Positions 7,203-16,173 of a stretch of 26,207 nucleotides of DNA are shown one piece after another. The notes below the pieces were generated by a model that was not told the origin of the DNA, searched no databases, and worked only from the letters and a program-made list of their open reading frames with translations. Made by a program: the position numbers and the translations under genes. The stretch comes from Caryophanales bacterium. GTDB taxonomy: Bacteria; Bacillota_I; Bacilli_A; RF39; UBA660. Position 1 is the stretch's first letter. Each line of letters opens with the position of its first letter. The stretch lies in the NCBI GenBank assembly GCA_016291895.1, contig JAEEZO010000075.1:1-26207 (forward strand), given 5' to 3'.

Positions 7203-7940
7203 ATGGGTCCATTATTAATATTATTAATTGCAATACTTAGTGTTATTGCTGTTATCTTTTTTATCCTTTGTTATTTATATTTTAAATTTAAAAGAGTAAT
7301 GGGAGTAACAAACTTAAGTTCTTTTATAAATGATGTAAAGAATTATGATCGTAATAATTATAGTACTGAGAAATCAATATCTGGTATGACACGTATTCTT
7401 GAACCTTTAATTATTAAAGATTTCCCTGATTTTAATTTAAAACATCTTTATTCTAATATTGAAACAGGTATTACTAATGTTTTATCTGCAAAGTCAAAAT
7501 TAGATACAAAGTTTTTAAATAAAGGGCTAGATTTAATAAAAGGTAAAATCATTAAAGAAATAAATGATATGCGTGAAGATAAAATTGAAGTTAATTATAG
7601 TGATCTTCGATTTAATCAACATGCCCTAAAAAGTTATAAGAAAAATAATGGTACAGCAACTATTACAACTACAAGTTCAGTTAGTTATAAATATTCATCT
7701 AATAAAAAAGAAAGAAAATATGATGATTTAAGATGTGAATCTAAATTTGAATGTGAGTTTATTTATATTTATGATGAAGATCATTTTGAAGAAAAAGCTA
7801 AATCATTCTCTGTTCATTGTCCAAATTGTGGAGCTCCTGTAAAAGGACTTGGTGATTTATCTTGTAGTTACTGTGGTAGTAATGTTAAAAAAGTAAATTT
7901 ACGTAATTGGGAAATCGCTAGTATCAAAGAAATAAAATAG
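7203..7940 (+). CDS. Membrane protein with C-terminal zinc ribbon
   Basis: A 245-residue protein with one N-terminal membrane helix (about residues 3-28, LLILLIAILSVIAVIFFILC). The middle contains SGMTRILEPLIIKDFPDFN, then helices and a Thr/Ser-rich beta segment. The arrangement recalls Tim44-like membrane-linked domains in Firmicutes, though I hold that loosely. Near the C-terminus is a zinc ribbon with two CxxC knuckles: C206/C209 (CPNC) and C221/C224 (CSYC). GGTGAT lies three bases before the ATG. The decarboxylase gene follows after eight bases, so they form an operon; a role in membrane lipid or protein handling would fit but is unproven. Confidence 0.78.
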   Translation: MGPLLILLIAILSVIAVIFFILCYLYFKFKRVMGVTNLSSFINDVKNYDRNNYSTEKSISGMTRILEPLIIKDFPDFNLKHLYSNIETGITNVLSAKSKLDTKFLNKGLDLIKGKIIKEINDMREDKIEVNYSDLRFNQHALKSYKKNNGTATITTTSSVSYKYSSNKKERKYDDLRCESKFECEFIYIYDEDHFEEKAKSFSVHCPNCGAPVKGLGDLSCSYCGSNVKKVNLRNWEIASIKEIK

Positions 7941-7948
7941 GAGGTTTT

Positions 7949-8800
7949 ATGCAAGTAGTAGATCGTAAAACAAAAAATGAATATACATATGAACCATCTA
8001 AATTTGTTAAATATATGTATGAAAAGAAAAGTGGTAGATTTTTCTTAAAACTATTAAATAATCGTGTTATGGCTAATATATCAAGAATATTTATGAATAC
8101 TTTTTTATCAATACCATATAAAAACAAAATAATTAAAAAGAATCATGTTGATATGAGCTTATATGAGGATAAAAAATATTTAAGTTATAATTCATATTTT
8201 ACAAGAAGATTAAAGAAAATAGATTTTGTAAAAGATAATAAAGTATTTATCGCTCCTTGTGAATCTAAATTATTAGTATTAAAGATTGATAATAATACAA
8301 GTTTTGATATCAAAGGTTCTAAATATACATTATCAGAAATATTAAAAGATGATATTTATAAAGAGTATAATGGTGGTTATGCCATGATATTTCGACTAGA
8401 AGCTACTAATTATCATCGTTATATCTTTCTTGATTCAGGAACGAGAGATGAATATAAGTTTATTAAAGGTAAACTAAATACGGTTCAACCAATTGCATAT
8501 AAACATTTTAAAGTTTTCCATGAAAATTGTCGTGAATGGACGGTTCTTCATACGGATAATTTTGATGATGTTATTCATATGGAAATTGGTGCAATGATGA
8601 TTGGTAAAATTAATAACAATGATAAAACTAGTTTCAAAAGAGGCGATGAAAAAGGATTTTTCTCTTTTGGTGGATCAACCATCCTATTATTAGTTAAAAA
8701 AAATATCATCAAGATTAATGATGATATTATGAATAATTCGCAAGAATTTAAAGAAACAACCGTTAATATTGGTGAAGAAGTAGCAAAAAAGATCAAATAA
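7949..8800 (+). CDS. psd: Phosphatidylserine decarboxylase homologue
   Basis: A 283-residue protein of the pyruvoyl-dependent family that converts phosphatidylserine to phosphatidylethanolamine at the membrane. Family marks: SYFTRRLK (82-89), the NYHRYI region (154-159), ENCREW, IGAMMIGKI, and the self-cleavage motif GGST (241-244) with S243 as the likely pyruvoyl source. Two positions differ from the well-studied enzymes: the Asp of the usual SPxDG-like motif is E105 here (APCESKL), and the second His of the usual DYHRxH is I159, while the first His (H156) is kept. It may therefore mature slowly, act differently, or be inactive. AGGAGG is four bases before the ATG. No phosphatidylserine synthase is seen in the window. 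The stop lies inside a hairpin shared with a convergent gene, overlapping it by 8 bases. Confidence 0.83.
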   Translation: MQVVDRKTKNEYTYEPSKFVKYMYEKKSGRFFLKLLNNRVMANISRIFMNTFLSIPYKNKIIKKNHVDMSLYEDKKYLSYNSYFTRRLKKIDFVKDNKVFIAPCESKLLVLKIDNNTSFDIKGSKYTLSEILKDDIYKEYNGGYAMIFRLEATNYHRYIFLDSGTRDEYKFIKGKLNTVQPIAYKHFKVFHENCREWTVLHTDNFDDVIHMEIGAMMIGKINNNDKTSFKRGDEKGFFSFGGSTILLLVKKNIIKINDDIMNNSQEFKETTVNIGEEVAKKIK

Positions 8801-8812
8801 TTGATCTTTTTA
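8786..8812. terminator. Bidirectional terminator between convergent genes
   Basis: 11-bp stem AAAAAGATCAA / TTGATCTTTTT with loop ATAA. Both flanks supply a T run on the respective strand. It contains the stop codons of both the decarboxylase and the M3-like peptidase genes. Confidence 0.9.
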
Positions 8813-9764
8813 TTTTTTCTTTATTTTTACTTTTATTTATTTCATTGTGTATAGCTAAAACATTTATATCTATATCTCTCATTATCGTTTCAATGTCATT
8901 ATCATGGATATAAGTTACAATATCTTTATATGGTATTTGATTAAGTATTACATGATATGCTAATAACTGTCCATAACAATAATTAAAGGTTCTTTGAAAC
9001 TTATTTTCACGATTATTGTTACTTATTATTTCTAATATTGAAGTAGCTCCTTTAATGATATTGTTATTATAATATGTTAAATAGTTATTAGCTTCCCTTT
9101 GATATAAATCATTATCTATTAAATATTTTACAAATAATAGTTCAAGTATTGATGAAGGTGATTCAATTTTTAATACTTTTTTTGGATTATATGGTTCATG
9201 AAATTCTTTATAAAGATAATCAGGGTAGGCATGACCTAACTCATGCATAAGGGCTATCATACTATCTACGGTGTTACATCTATCAATTAGAATATATATA
9301 TCATCTTCTTTTTTATCATATATTTCTTCACCAGTACGATAGTTATCTAATCTTATAAGATTACCTTTATCTTGAATACTTTTTAATAAAGTAACAAGTT
9401 CTGGATTAATTGTTTCTAGAAAGTCATATATTATTTTAAAGAAGTCATCGTCATCAACATATGTACCATAACGACCTTCTTCTTTAATAGGTAAATCTTT
9501 AAAAGTTTCAAATAAGTCAATTAAAGTTTCACGATTATTGTGAAGAAACATATTAGCGTTTCTATTTAATTCCATTTTTCCATTTGTACACCAACGATCA
9601 TATTCTCTATCACCATTCATATATTGGTATAAATATGGTATTGACTCTCCATAGTGAGGTGCAAGGGCCGTAATAAGTTTTTCAACATCACTTCTTTCAT
9701 TTAAGTCATGAATATAACTAAAACGGGTTAAACTATCATCAACTAGTTTTTTTATATCTTTCAT
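8793..9764 (-). CDS. M3-like zinc metallopeptidase, short form
   Basis: A 323-residue cytoplasmic protein (no signal or membrane helix). The zinc site HELGH is at residues 174-178, and the third ligand is probably E201, 23 residues later, in KIESPSSILELL, matching the M3 oligopeptidase pattern (HExxH, then Glu in a helix). Full PepF/M3 enzymes have about 600 residues; here only the catalytic half with a reduced N-terminal lid is present, so the substrate channel must differ. The predicted role is cleavage of short peptides. It is a single gene with its own extended -10 and an AGAGAGG binding site. It overlaps the convergent decarboxylase gene by 8 bases. Assignment to M3 rests on motif and spacing only. 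Confidence 0.75.
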   Translation of the reverse strand: MKDIKKLVDDSLTRFSYIHDLNERSDVEKLITALAPHYGESIPYLYQYMNGDREYDRWCTNGKMELNRNANMFLHNNRETLIDLFETFKDLPIKEEGRYGTYVDDDDFFKIIYDFLETINPELVTLLKSIQDKGNLIRLDNYRTGEEIYDKKEDDIYILIDRCNTVDSMIALMHELGHAYPDYLYKEFHEPYNPKKVLKIESPSSILELLFVKYLIDNDLYQREANNYLTYYNNNIIKGATSILEIISNNNRENKFQRTFNYCYGQLLAYHVILNQIPYKDIVTYIHDNDIETIMRDIDINVLAIHNEINKSKNKEKIKRSII

Positions 9765-9782
9765 AAAGACCTCTCTATATAT

Positions 9783-9791
9783 ATTATATCA
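9783..9791 (-). promoter_or_regulatory. Extended -10 promoter of the M3-like peptidase gene
   Basis: TG-A-TATAAT on the minus strand; AGAGAGG begins six bases later at 9776. The -35 region is poor. Confidence 0.7.
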
Positions 9792-9806
9792 TATGTTTAA
9801 AACACT

Positions 9807-9833
9807 AAAAAAAGATCATAAATGATCTTTTTA
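9807..9833 (-). terminator. Terminator of the PAP2 gene
   Basis: Stem AAAAAGATCAT / ATGATCTTTTT with a very small loop and a T run on the minus strand. It contains the stop codon. Confidence 0.85.
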
Positions 9834-10511
9834 GATATTAAATTTCTTTTTAATTACATTAGTTACCTTTGGATATAACTTAAAGCCATAAACAATAATA
9901 TTAGTTACTGCAAAGATAATAAAGGCATAAACAGCATCATAGAAATAATGTTGTTTAATAAACATTGTTGTTAATACTATTAAGATTAAGAATAATGATA
10001 GAGGTATTTTAACACTCTTCTTTATCTTTTTACTTATACATAATGTAAAGATTGCTTGATAGCAAAATAAACAATGAATTGATGGACAACAATTAAGAGC
10101 AGGAGTATCAGCACTATATGTTATTTTAAGTACTAATTCTGTTAAAAAATCTAGTTTACTATAATCAACCCATGGTCTAAACATAATTGTTGGGTAAAGA
10201 ACAAAGATGATACTAGATATTACATCACCTATAATTGCAGCCATAATACCTTTATAATAATGTTTTCTGTCCTTTCGGAAAACATAATACATTGTTAATA
10301 ATACTGTTGGAAAGAATAAATCATATACATATACTAAATGTGGTATAAATGGTATTTTGTTATCAATAGGTGAGTATATGTAATGATAATTAAATTGAAT
10401 TAATTTAACAACCCAATAAAATATTGCCATTACAACCATCATTGAACAAATAGATATTAAAAACTTCTTGTTTAAAAATTCACTAAAAAATTCTTTTAAT
10501 TTCTTTTTCAT
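9831..10511 (-). CDS. PAP2-superfamily membrane phosphatase
   Basis: A 226-residue integral membrane protein with about six hydrophobic helices. The three PAP2 active-site motifs can be traced: a reduced first motif ending in FRP (residues 111-113), PSIH (143-146, in CCPSIHC) as the second, and H188 with D192 (KQHYFYD) as the third. Such enzymes remove phosphate from lipid phosphates (phosphatidate, undecaprenyl diphosphate) or transfer headgroups, with the active site facing outward; the exact substrate cannot be read here. The start is the ATG at 10511, not the in-frame GTG at 10520, because that GTGAT is the binding site and the predicted transcription start. It is transcribed divergently from the small gene at 10584. 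Confidence 0.85.
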   Translation of the reverse strand: MKKKLKEFFSEFLNKKFLISICSMMVVMAIFYWVVKLIQFNYHYIYSPIDNKIPFIPHLVYVYDLFFPTVLLTMYYVFRKDRKHYYKGIMAAIIGDVISSIIFVLYPTIMFRPWVDYSKLDFLTELVLKITYSADTPALNCCPSIHCLFCYQAIFTLCISKKIKKSVKIPLSLFLILIVLTTMFIKQHYFYDAVYAFIIFAVTNIIVYGFKLYPKVTNVIKKKFNI

Positions 10512-10526
10512 ATTTATCACAGGGTT

Positions 10527-10535
10527 ATTATATCA
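10527..10535 (-). promoter_or_regulatory. Extended -10 promoter of the PAP2 gene
   Basis: TG-A-TATAAT on the minus strand, six bases before GTGAT (starting 10520). Back to back with the promoter at 10560-10568. Confidence 0.7.
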
Positions 10536-10559
10536 TAATTTTCTTTTTTTTAAATAAAA

Positions 10560-10568
10560 TGTTACAAT
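10560..10568 (+). promoter_or_regulatory. Extended -10 promoter of the small coiled-coil gene
   Basis: TG-T-TACAAT, six bases before GGTGAG (starting 10575). No clear -35. Confidence 0.65.
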
Positions 10569-10583
10569 ATAAATGGTGAGATT

Positions 10584-10835
10584 ATGGAAGAAAGAATTAT
10601 TGAATTAGAGAATAAAGTTGATGAACTAAATAATCGTTTATATGATATTGAAAAAAGAGAAGCAGGAAGAAAAGTTGGAAGATTAATCAAAAATCTTATA
10701 TCACTATTATTTCTTTTTGCTATCATCTATGGAGGTTTAAAAGCTTATAATTATGTAAAAAATGAACTTCCAAATGATATCGATAAAAAAGTAACTGAAG
10801 TACAAGATAAAGTTATTAAAAAAAATGGGAACTAA
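10584..10835 (+). CDS. Small coiled-coil membrane protein, unknown function
   Basis: An 83-residue protein. Residues 1-25 form a coiled-coil helix (MEERIIELENKVDELNNRLY), followed by a basic patch (KREAGRKVGR) and one membrane helix at about residues 35-54 (NLISLLFLFAIIYGGLKAY). A charged helical tail ends in KNGN. The topology is like DUF948-type or division-associated small proteins, but I cannot place it in a family. GGTGAG binding site, single-gene unit, stop inside a 12-bp hairpin. Real-gene status is supported by the promoter, binding site and terminator fitting closely around it. Confidence 0.78.
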   Translation: MEERIIELENKVDELNNRLYDIEKREAGRKVGRLIKNLISLLFLFAIIYGGLKAYNYVKNELPNDIDKKVTEVQDKVIKKNGN

Positions 10836-10849
10836 TTAGTTCTCATTTT
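10822..10849. terminator. Bidirectional terminator
   Basis: 12-bp stem AAAATGGGAACT / AGTTCTCATTTT with one G-T pair and loop AATT. The T run is strongest on the minus strand (serving the lipoprotein gene), but it also ends the small plus-strand gene. Confidence 0.85.
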
Positions 10850-11499
10850 AAATTGACTTTAATACTATATTTACTATTTCCTCGGTAGTATCCATATTCA
10901 TTAATATCGCCGTCTTTATAAGTAAATACTTCAAGATATATTGGAGAAGATACTTTCTTTCCTTCACCTGCTAAATATAGTTTAATTGATGTAATAACGG
11001 TATTTTTTTTCATATCACTCATCTCAAGATGAGAGTATACAGTACCTGGTTTATGGTTATAACTATCATATAGATAAACTAAGACATATGGAGTATGCTT
11101 GTGTTTACTAGTTGGATCAAGGATTGTTTGTTCATACTTTTCACCATCGACTTCAAATGATATATAAAAACCAGTTTTATATTCATCAATGTTTTTATAA
11201 CTCTTGAAATAACGATACCAGTTGTTTTTAACAGAATCATTAGGAAGTTTTTCTAAATCGGTATAGAAGGCATTATAAGTACCAATTTCAACGTGATTAG
11301 CTTTCTTATAAGTTATTTCATGTACTTTTTTATTATTTTGATATAAACCTACTTTAATAGGATTTTCATCCTTATATGTTGATTCTTCTGGTGTTGCGAT
11401 TTTTTCTTCAATTTTATCAATCTTTTTACCATTTTTTAATTCTTTGTTTTTACAACCGGTTAAAGTAATAACTAAAATAATAATTAATATATATTTCAT
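10843..11499 (-). CDS. Predicted lipoprotein, unknown function
   Basis: A 218-residue protein with a lipoprotein signal: MKYILIIILVITLTGC, lipobox LTGC with the cysteine at residue 16. A Lys/Glu-rich linker follows. The mature domain (about residues 48-218) has alternating hydrophobic and polar segments such as PIKVGLYQNNKKVHEITYK and PYVLVYLYDSYNHKPGTVY, suggesting a beta-sandwich-like fold. I recognise no family or catalytic motif. AGGAGAT lies five bases before the ATG. Single-gene unit with promoter and terminator. Surface location is well supported; function is unknown. Confidence 0.8.
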   Translation of the reverse strand: MKYILIIILVITLTGCKNKELKNGKKIDKIEEKIATPEESTYKDENPIKVGLYQNNKKVHEITYKKANHVEIGTYNAFYTDLEKLPNDSVKNNWYRYFKSYKNIDEYKTGFYISFEVDGEKYEQTILDPTSKHKHTPYVLVYLYDSYNHKPGTVYSHLEMSDMKKNTVITSIKLYLAGEGKKVSSPIYLEVFTYKDGDINEYGYYRGNSKYSIKVNLK

Positions 11500-11515
11500 T
11501 TTTATCTCCTATATT

Positions 11516-11521
11516 ATTATA
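11516..11521 (-). promoter_or_regulatory. -10 element of the lipoprotein gene at 10843-11499
   Basis: TATAAT on the minus strand, six bases before GGAGAT (11509-11504). Confidence 0.55.
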
Positions 11522-11530
11522 ATACAAATA

Positions 11531-11552
11531 AAAAAATCTCTAAAGAGATTTT
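11531..11552 (-). terminator. Terminator of the DUF1846 gene
   Basis: 9-bp AT-rich stem AAAATCTCT / AGAGATTTT (inner pairs must open to form a loop) followed by seven T on the minus strand. Confidence 0.85.
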
Positions 11553-13029
11553 AATATATAAATGTATTTTCAGAATAATATGTAGGTTCACATATAACGT
11601 TAATACCTAATTTCTTTATCATTCTTTTTTCTGATAAAGGTAATATATATGTTATATACATATCCATTCCTTTTAAGTCACTTAAATGTGATAAGGCATT
11701 TTCAACACTTGGATTAGTTACAGAACATATTGATAGAGCGATTAATAATTCAGATAATTCAAGTCGTGTATTACCATCTTGTAACTCATTCTTCTTCATT
11801 TTCTTAATTGGTTGAAGAATATTTGTTGGTAATAATTTAATCTTATCAGGAATACCTGATAGGTCTTTAATAGCGTTTATAATACAACTAGATACAGGAC
11901 TTAATAATTCTGTTTCTTTACCAGTTAATTTATGACCATTATCAAGTTTAATAGCTGCAATATGGCTATTTTTTTCTTTAGATTTAGATAATGCTAATTT
12001 TCGAATATCAAAATAGTCTTCATCAATATTTAAATTATTCATTAATACTTTAATACGAGTAGCAATTTCTAAACTACCAGTACCAAGTTTATAATCTTTC
12101 ATTGCACTAAAATATCTTCTTACGATTTCTTTTTTAGCTGCATCTTGTAATACTTCATCATTAGTTATACATTCACCAATTTTATTAACACCCATATCTG
12201 TAGGTGAATAATAAATATCTTTACCAGTTATTTTATGTAAGATGGATTGAAGTACAGGGAATAATTCAATATCACGATTATAGTTAACAGCTTTAATATT
12301 GTATTTTTCTAAATGGAAAGGATCTATCATATTAATGTCATGTAAGTCAGCGGTTGCAGCTTCATAAGCAACATTAACTGGATGATTAAGTGGTAAATCC
12401 CATACTGGGAATGTTTCATATTTAGCATATCCTGCGTTAACACCCATTTTATGTTCATGATATAGTTGTGATAAGCATGTTGCTAGTTTACCTGAACCAG
12501 GTCCTGGTGCATTAACTAAGATTAATTTCTTCGTAGTTTTAATATAAGGATTAGCGCCATAACCTTCATCACTAACAATTGTATCAACATCAGCTGGATA
12601 GCCTTTAGTTGGTTTGTGAATATAAGATTTAACTTTATTAATTTTTAACTTTTTAATAAAGTTATCAACACCATTTTGATTATCATATAAAGTAATTACT
12701 ACAGAGTTAACAGTAAAACCTAATTTTCTTAAGTTATCTATTAATCTTAATACTTCTGAACTATATGTAATATTATATTCTTCTCGTTTTTTGTTTTGAG
12801 AGATAGAATTAGCGTTAATACAAAGAATTATTTCCAAATCATCTTTTAATTCTTGGAACATTTTAATCTTAACATTTAAGTCAAAACCGGGAAGAATTCG
12901 TTCAGCGTGGGTATCATCAAATAGTTTACCACCAACTTCAAGATATAATTTATCAAACATCTTGATTCTTTCTTTAATTTTTTCACTTTGTATTTTTACA
13001 TATTTTTTATTATCAAATCCTATTTCCAT
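11551..13029 (-). CDS. DUF1846 / UPF0371 family protein
   Basis: A 492-residue cytoplasmic protein matching DUF1846 (UPF0371), a family of about 500 residues common in Firmicutes, with known structure but no settled function. Recognisable parts: the N-terminal IGFDNKKYVKIQSEKIKERI, LEVGGKLFDDTHAERILPGF, the glycine-rich NAPGPGSGKLATCLSQLYHE (a phosphate-loop-like motif suggesting nucleotide or phosphate binding), NAGYAKYETFPVWDLPLNHP and the SPTDMGVNKIG block. Length is normal and the protein appears complete. The start is supported by AAGGAGAAT seven bases upstream. Single-gene unit. No catalytic activity should be assigned from sequence alone. Confidence 0.92.
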   Translation of the reverse strand: MEIGFDNKKYVKIQSEKIKERIKMFDKLYLEVGGKLFDDTHAERILPGFDLNVKIKMFQELKDDLEIILCINANSISQNKKREEYNITYSSEVLRLIDNLRKLGFTVNSVVITLYDNQNGVDNFIKKLKINKVKSYIHKPTKGYPADVDTIVSDEGYGANPYIKTTKKLILVNAPGPGSGKLATCLSQLYHEHKMGVNAGYAKYETFPVWDLPLNHPVNVAYEAATADLHDINMIDPFHLEKYNIKAVNYNRDIELFPVLQSILHKITGKDIYYSPTDMGVNKIGECITNDEVLQDAAKKEIVRRYFSAMKDYKLGTGSLEIATRIKVLMNNLNIDEDYFDIRKLALSKSKEKNSHIAAIKLDNGHKLTGKETELLSPVSSCIINAIKDLSGIPDKIKLLPTNILQPIKKMKKNELQDGNTRLELSELLIALSICSVTNPSVENALSHLSDLKGMDMYITYILPLSEKRMIKKLGINVICEPTYYSENTFIY

Positions 13030-13102
13030 GGCTATTCTCCTTACTCCATTTTACTATAAAACAGGTTTATTGTCATTAATAATTAATAATTATACACATT
13101 TT

Positions 13103-13111
13103 TGATATAAT
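13103..13111 (+). promoter_or_regulatory. Extended -10 promoter of the gene at 13128
   Basis: TG-A-TATAAT, six bases before GGAGAT (13118-13123). TTAATA at 13083-13088 gives a weak -35 at 17-bp spacing. Confidence 0.7.
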
Positions 13112-13127
13112 ATAGATGGAGATCATT

Positions 13128-13721
13128 ATGGAAGAATTAAAAGAAAAAATATATGATTTTGATGAAAAGGTATCAATTGAAGATATTAAAAGAGGATTAA
13201 TGCCATTTTTTGATGATATTTGTAGTCGTAAAAGAGGAACATTATTCTATGATGATTTTAGGTCATTGATACTAGTTTTACCTAATAGATGTTTGGCTAA
13301 AGCATGTGAAAGAAGGGGACTAGCTTCTCATAATCACTCATCCGTTAATTTAATAAGATATGCTAATAACGATTTTTCATATTTTTCTGAAGAAGATGAA
13401 AAAAGTCCTTTTACTTTTTTTCATGAAAAGAATGCTTTAAGAAATTGTTTAAGATTAAGACTTTCAGCTTCAAAAGATAAATTACTTTTAGATGTTGAAA
13501 TTGGTGATAATAGTAATGAATTTCAATTAAAAGTATTAAAGATTGCAATTAAATACATAAAATTGATAAAAGAAAAAGATTTCTTTCAAGAAGTTGAAGT
13601 AAATATATGGACTTATCGTGGTAGATCAATTTATTCTTCTAAACGAGATGAAGAAGAATTAATCTTTAATGATGATTTTGATAATAAAATAATTGAAATT
13701 AGTCAACAAAGTAAAAAATGA
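13128..13721 (+). CDS. Hypothetical protein
   Basis: A 197-residue soluble protein with no signal peptide, membrane helix or known motif. It is rich in Lys, Glu, Asp and Phe. Visible parts are a helical start (MEELKEKIYDFDEKVSIEDI), a middle with several cysteines (DDICSRKRG, NRCLAKACERRG, NCLRLRL), and a strand-like KLLLDVEIGD. I do not recognise it. The ATG at 13128 is preferred over 13116, since GGAGAT (13118-13123) would otherwise be inside the gene. It has its own promoter and a terminator around its TGA stop, so it is likely a genuine single-gene unit. Confidence 0.75.
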   Translation: MEELKEKIYDFDEKVSIEDIKRGLMPFFDDICSRKRGTLFYDDFRSLILVLPNRCLAKACERRGLASHNHSSVNLIRYANNDFSYFSEEDEKSPFTFFHEKNALRNCLRLRLSASKDKLLLDVEIGDNSNEFQLKVLKIAIKYIKLIKEKDFFQEVEVNIWTYRGRSIYSSKRDEEELIFNDDFDNKIIEISQQSKK

Positions 13722-13741
13722 CGTTTAACGTTATTTTTTTT
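13713..13741 (+). terminator. Terminator after the hypothetical gene
   Basis: Stem AAAAAATGACGT / ACGTTATTTTTT (one G-T pair, 3-base loop) with a T tract. The TGA stop is in the left arm. Confidence 0.82.
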
Positions 13742-13772
13742 TATTAAATATATAGATTAATAAATATATTAT

Positions 13773-13781
13773 TGCTATAAT
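13773..13781 (+). promoter_or_regulatory. Extended -10 promoter of the phosphoketolase operon
   Basis: TG-C-TATAAT, a perfect extended -10, giving a leader of about 20 bases. The -35 region is weak. Confidence 0.65.
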
Positions 13782-13806
13782 TATTATAAGATAGGGTGTG
13801 AATAGT

Positions 13807-16173
13807 GTGTTAGAAGAAAATGTATTAAATAGAGATGAATTAAGTAAAATGAATAGGTATTTTGATGCCTTGAATTATTTGTCAGTAGGACAATTATATT
13901 TACTTGATAATCCTTTACTTAGAAGACCTCTTAGATTAAGTGATGTTAAACCAAATGTAGTTGGTCATTGGGGAACTACTCCTGGCCAAAATTTTATTTA
14001 TATGCATTTAAATAGAGTAATCAAAAAATATGACTTAAATATGCTATATGTATCAGGACCTGGTCATGGTGGTCAAGCCATGGTTGCTAATACTTATTTA
14101 GAAGGTACATATTCAGAAATATATCCTAATATTACGGAAGATGCTGAAGGACTAAAAAAATTATTTAAACAATTTTCTTTCCCAGGAGGTATCTCAAGTC
14201 ATGTGGCACCAGAAACTCCAGGAAGTATTAATGAAGGTGGAGAATTAGGATATAGTCTATCTCATGCCTATGGAGCAGTTCTTGATAATCCATCACTTAT
14301 TGTTGCTTGTGTCGTTGGTGATGGGGAAGCAGAAACAGGACCACTTGCTACTAGCTGGCATGGTAATAAATTTATCAATCCTCGAAATGATGGAGCGGTT
14401 TTACCAATACTTCATTTAAATGGATATAAAATTGCTAATCCAACAATCTTTGCAAGAATTTCAAGAGAAGAACTTGTTGATTATTTCTTAGGTTGTGGAT
14501 ATGATCCAATCGTTGTTGAAGGGGATGACATTAGTTTCGTTCAAGAATTAATGGCAAGAGCGATGGATAAAGCTATTCTTAAAATATTAAGAATTCAAAG
14601 AGAAGCTCGTGAAAATAATCATATTATTAGACCACGTTGGCCAATGATTATTTTTAAAACACCAAAAGGTTGGACAGGTCCTAAAACAGCAGATGGTAAA
14701 CAATGTGAAGGTTCTTTTAGATCGCATCAAGTACCAATTATTGTTAATAAAGATCATCCAGAAAATCTAAAAGAATTAGAAAGATGGTTATTAAAATATC
14801 ATCCAGAAGAATTATTTGATAAAAATGGTACTTTAATTCCCGAACTAAAAGAATTAGTTCCAAAAGGTAAAAAAAGAATGGGAGCTAATCTTCATGCTAA
14901 TGGAGGAGTATTGCTTCGTGAACTAAGAACTCCCGATTTTCGTGAATATGGTGTAAAAGTTAAAAAGCCAGGTAAGACAATGGCTCAAGATATGATCGAA
15001 TTAGGTAAATACGTTCGTGATATTATTAGACTAAATCCTACTAACTTTAGAATCTTTGGACCAGATGAAGCTTTATCTAATAGACTTAATTATGCATTTG
15101 AAGAGACTAATAGACAATGGAATGCAACTATCTTCCCATCTGATGAATATATTGCTAAAAGTGGTAGAATAATTGATTCATATTTATCTGAACATATGTG
15201 TGAAGGTATGTTAGAAGGTTATTTATTAACTGGAAGACATGGTTTTATGCATTCGTATGAAGCCTTTATAAGAATTGTCGATTCTATGGCAAGTCAACAT
15301 GCTAAATGGTTAAAAGTTACTAAGGAATTACCTTGGCGTAGACCAATTGCGTCTTTAAACTATATTTTAGCAAGTCATGTATGGCAACAAGACCATAATG
15401 GATTTACACATCAAGATCCAGGTTTTATTAATCATTTAGTAACAAAGAAAGCAGATATAACAAGAGTTTATTTGCCACCAGATGCTAACTGTTTAATATC
15501 TTGCTTTGATCATTGTATTAAAAGCAAGAATTATATAAATGTTATTGTGGCATCAAAACATCCAAGACCACAATGGTTATCAATGCATGATGCTATTAAA
15601 CATTGTACTCAAGGTATTGGTATATGGGAGTTCGCAAGTAATGATAAGGGAGCAGAACCAGATTTAGTTTATGCTTGTGCTGGTGAAACTCCAACCCTTG
15701 AAGTACTTGCTGCTGTTGATATTTTACATAAAGAAATACCAGAGTTAAAAATAAGAGTAATCAATGTTGTTGATTTAATGAAATTACAATCTAATCATAA
15801 CCATCCACATGGACTTAGTGATTCAGAGTATAATGCTTTATTTACTCTTGATAAACCAATTGTCTTTGCATACCATGGATATCCAAATTTAATTCACGAG
15901 TTAACATACAATCGTGAAAATAAGAATTTACATGTTCGTGGATATAATGAAGAAGGTACAATAACAACACCATTTGATATGCGTGTACAAAATAAAATTG
16001 ACCGTTACGATTTGATAATGGATGCTATTAAATATGTTCCATCACTTGGAAATAAAGGGGCCTTCCTATATCAATTCTGTCAAGATAAATTAGTTGAACA
16101 CAAAGAATATATTAGTGAATATGGTGAAGATTTACCTGAAGTAAAGAACTGGGAGTGGGGCAAAAATGAGTAA
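13807..16173 (+). CDS. xfp: Xylulose-5-phosphate/fructose-6-phosphate phosphoketolase
   Basis: A 788-residue thiamine-diphosphate enzyme that splits xylulose 5-phosphate (and often fructose 6-phosphate) with phosphate into acetyl phosphate plus glyceraldehyde 3-phosphate (or erythrose 4-phosphate). It is the key step of heterofermentative and bifid-type sugar use, yielding ATP through acetate kinase. Family marks: [53 protein letters not shown], the ThDP/metal motif GDGEAETG (171-178) and [13 protein letters not shown]. Length is typical and the protein complete. GTG at 13807 is preferred as start because the GGGTGTG site (13794-13800) is correctly spaced; the longer GTG at 13798 lies inside that site. 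The stop overlaps the next gene by 8 bases, so translation is coupled. Confidence 0.97.
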   Translation: MLEENVLNRDELSKMNRYFDALNYLSVGQLYLLDNPLLRRPLRLSDVKPNVVGHWGTTPGQNFIYMHLNRVIKKYDLNMLYVSGPGHGGQAMVANTYLEGTYSEIYPNITEDAEGLKKLFKQFSFPGGISSHVAPETPGSINEGGELGYSLSHAYGAVLDNPSLIVACVVGDGEAETGPLATSWHGNKFINPRNDGAVLPILHLNGYKIANPTIFARISREELVDYFLGCGYDPIVVEGDDISFVQELMARAMDKAILKILRIQREARENNHIIRPRWPMIIFKTPKGWTGPKTADGKQCEGSFRSHQVPIIVNKDHPENLKELERWLLKYHPEELFDKNGTLIPELKELVPKGKKRMGANLHANGGVLLRELRTPDFREYGVKVKKPGKTMAQDMIELGKYVRDIIRLNPTNFRIFGPDEALSNRLNYAFEETNRQWNATIFPSDEYIAKSGRIIDSYLSEHMCEGMLEGYLLTGRHGFMHSYEAFIRIVDSMASQHAKWLKVTKELPWRRPIASLNYILASHVWQQDHNGFTHQDPGFINHLVTKKADITRVYLPPDANCLISCFDHCIKSKNYINVIVASKHPRPQWLSMHDAIKHCTQGIGIWEFASNDKGAEPDLVYACAGETPTLEVLAAVDILHKEIPELKIRVINVVDLMKLQSNHNHPHGLSDSEYNALFTLDKPIVFAYHGYPNLIHELTYNRENKNLHVRGYNEEGTITTPFDMRVQNKIDRYDLIMDAIKYVPSLGNKGAFLYQFCQDKLVEHKEYISEYGEDLPEVKNWEWGKNE

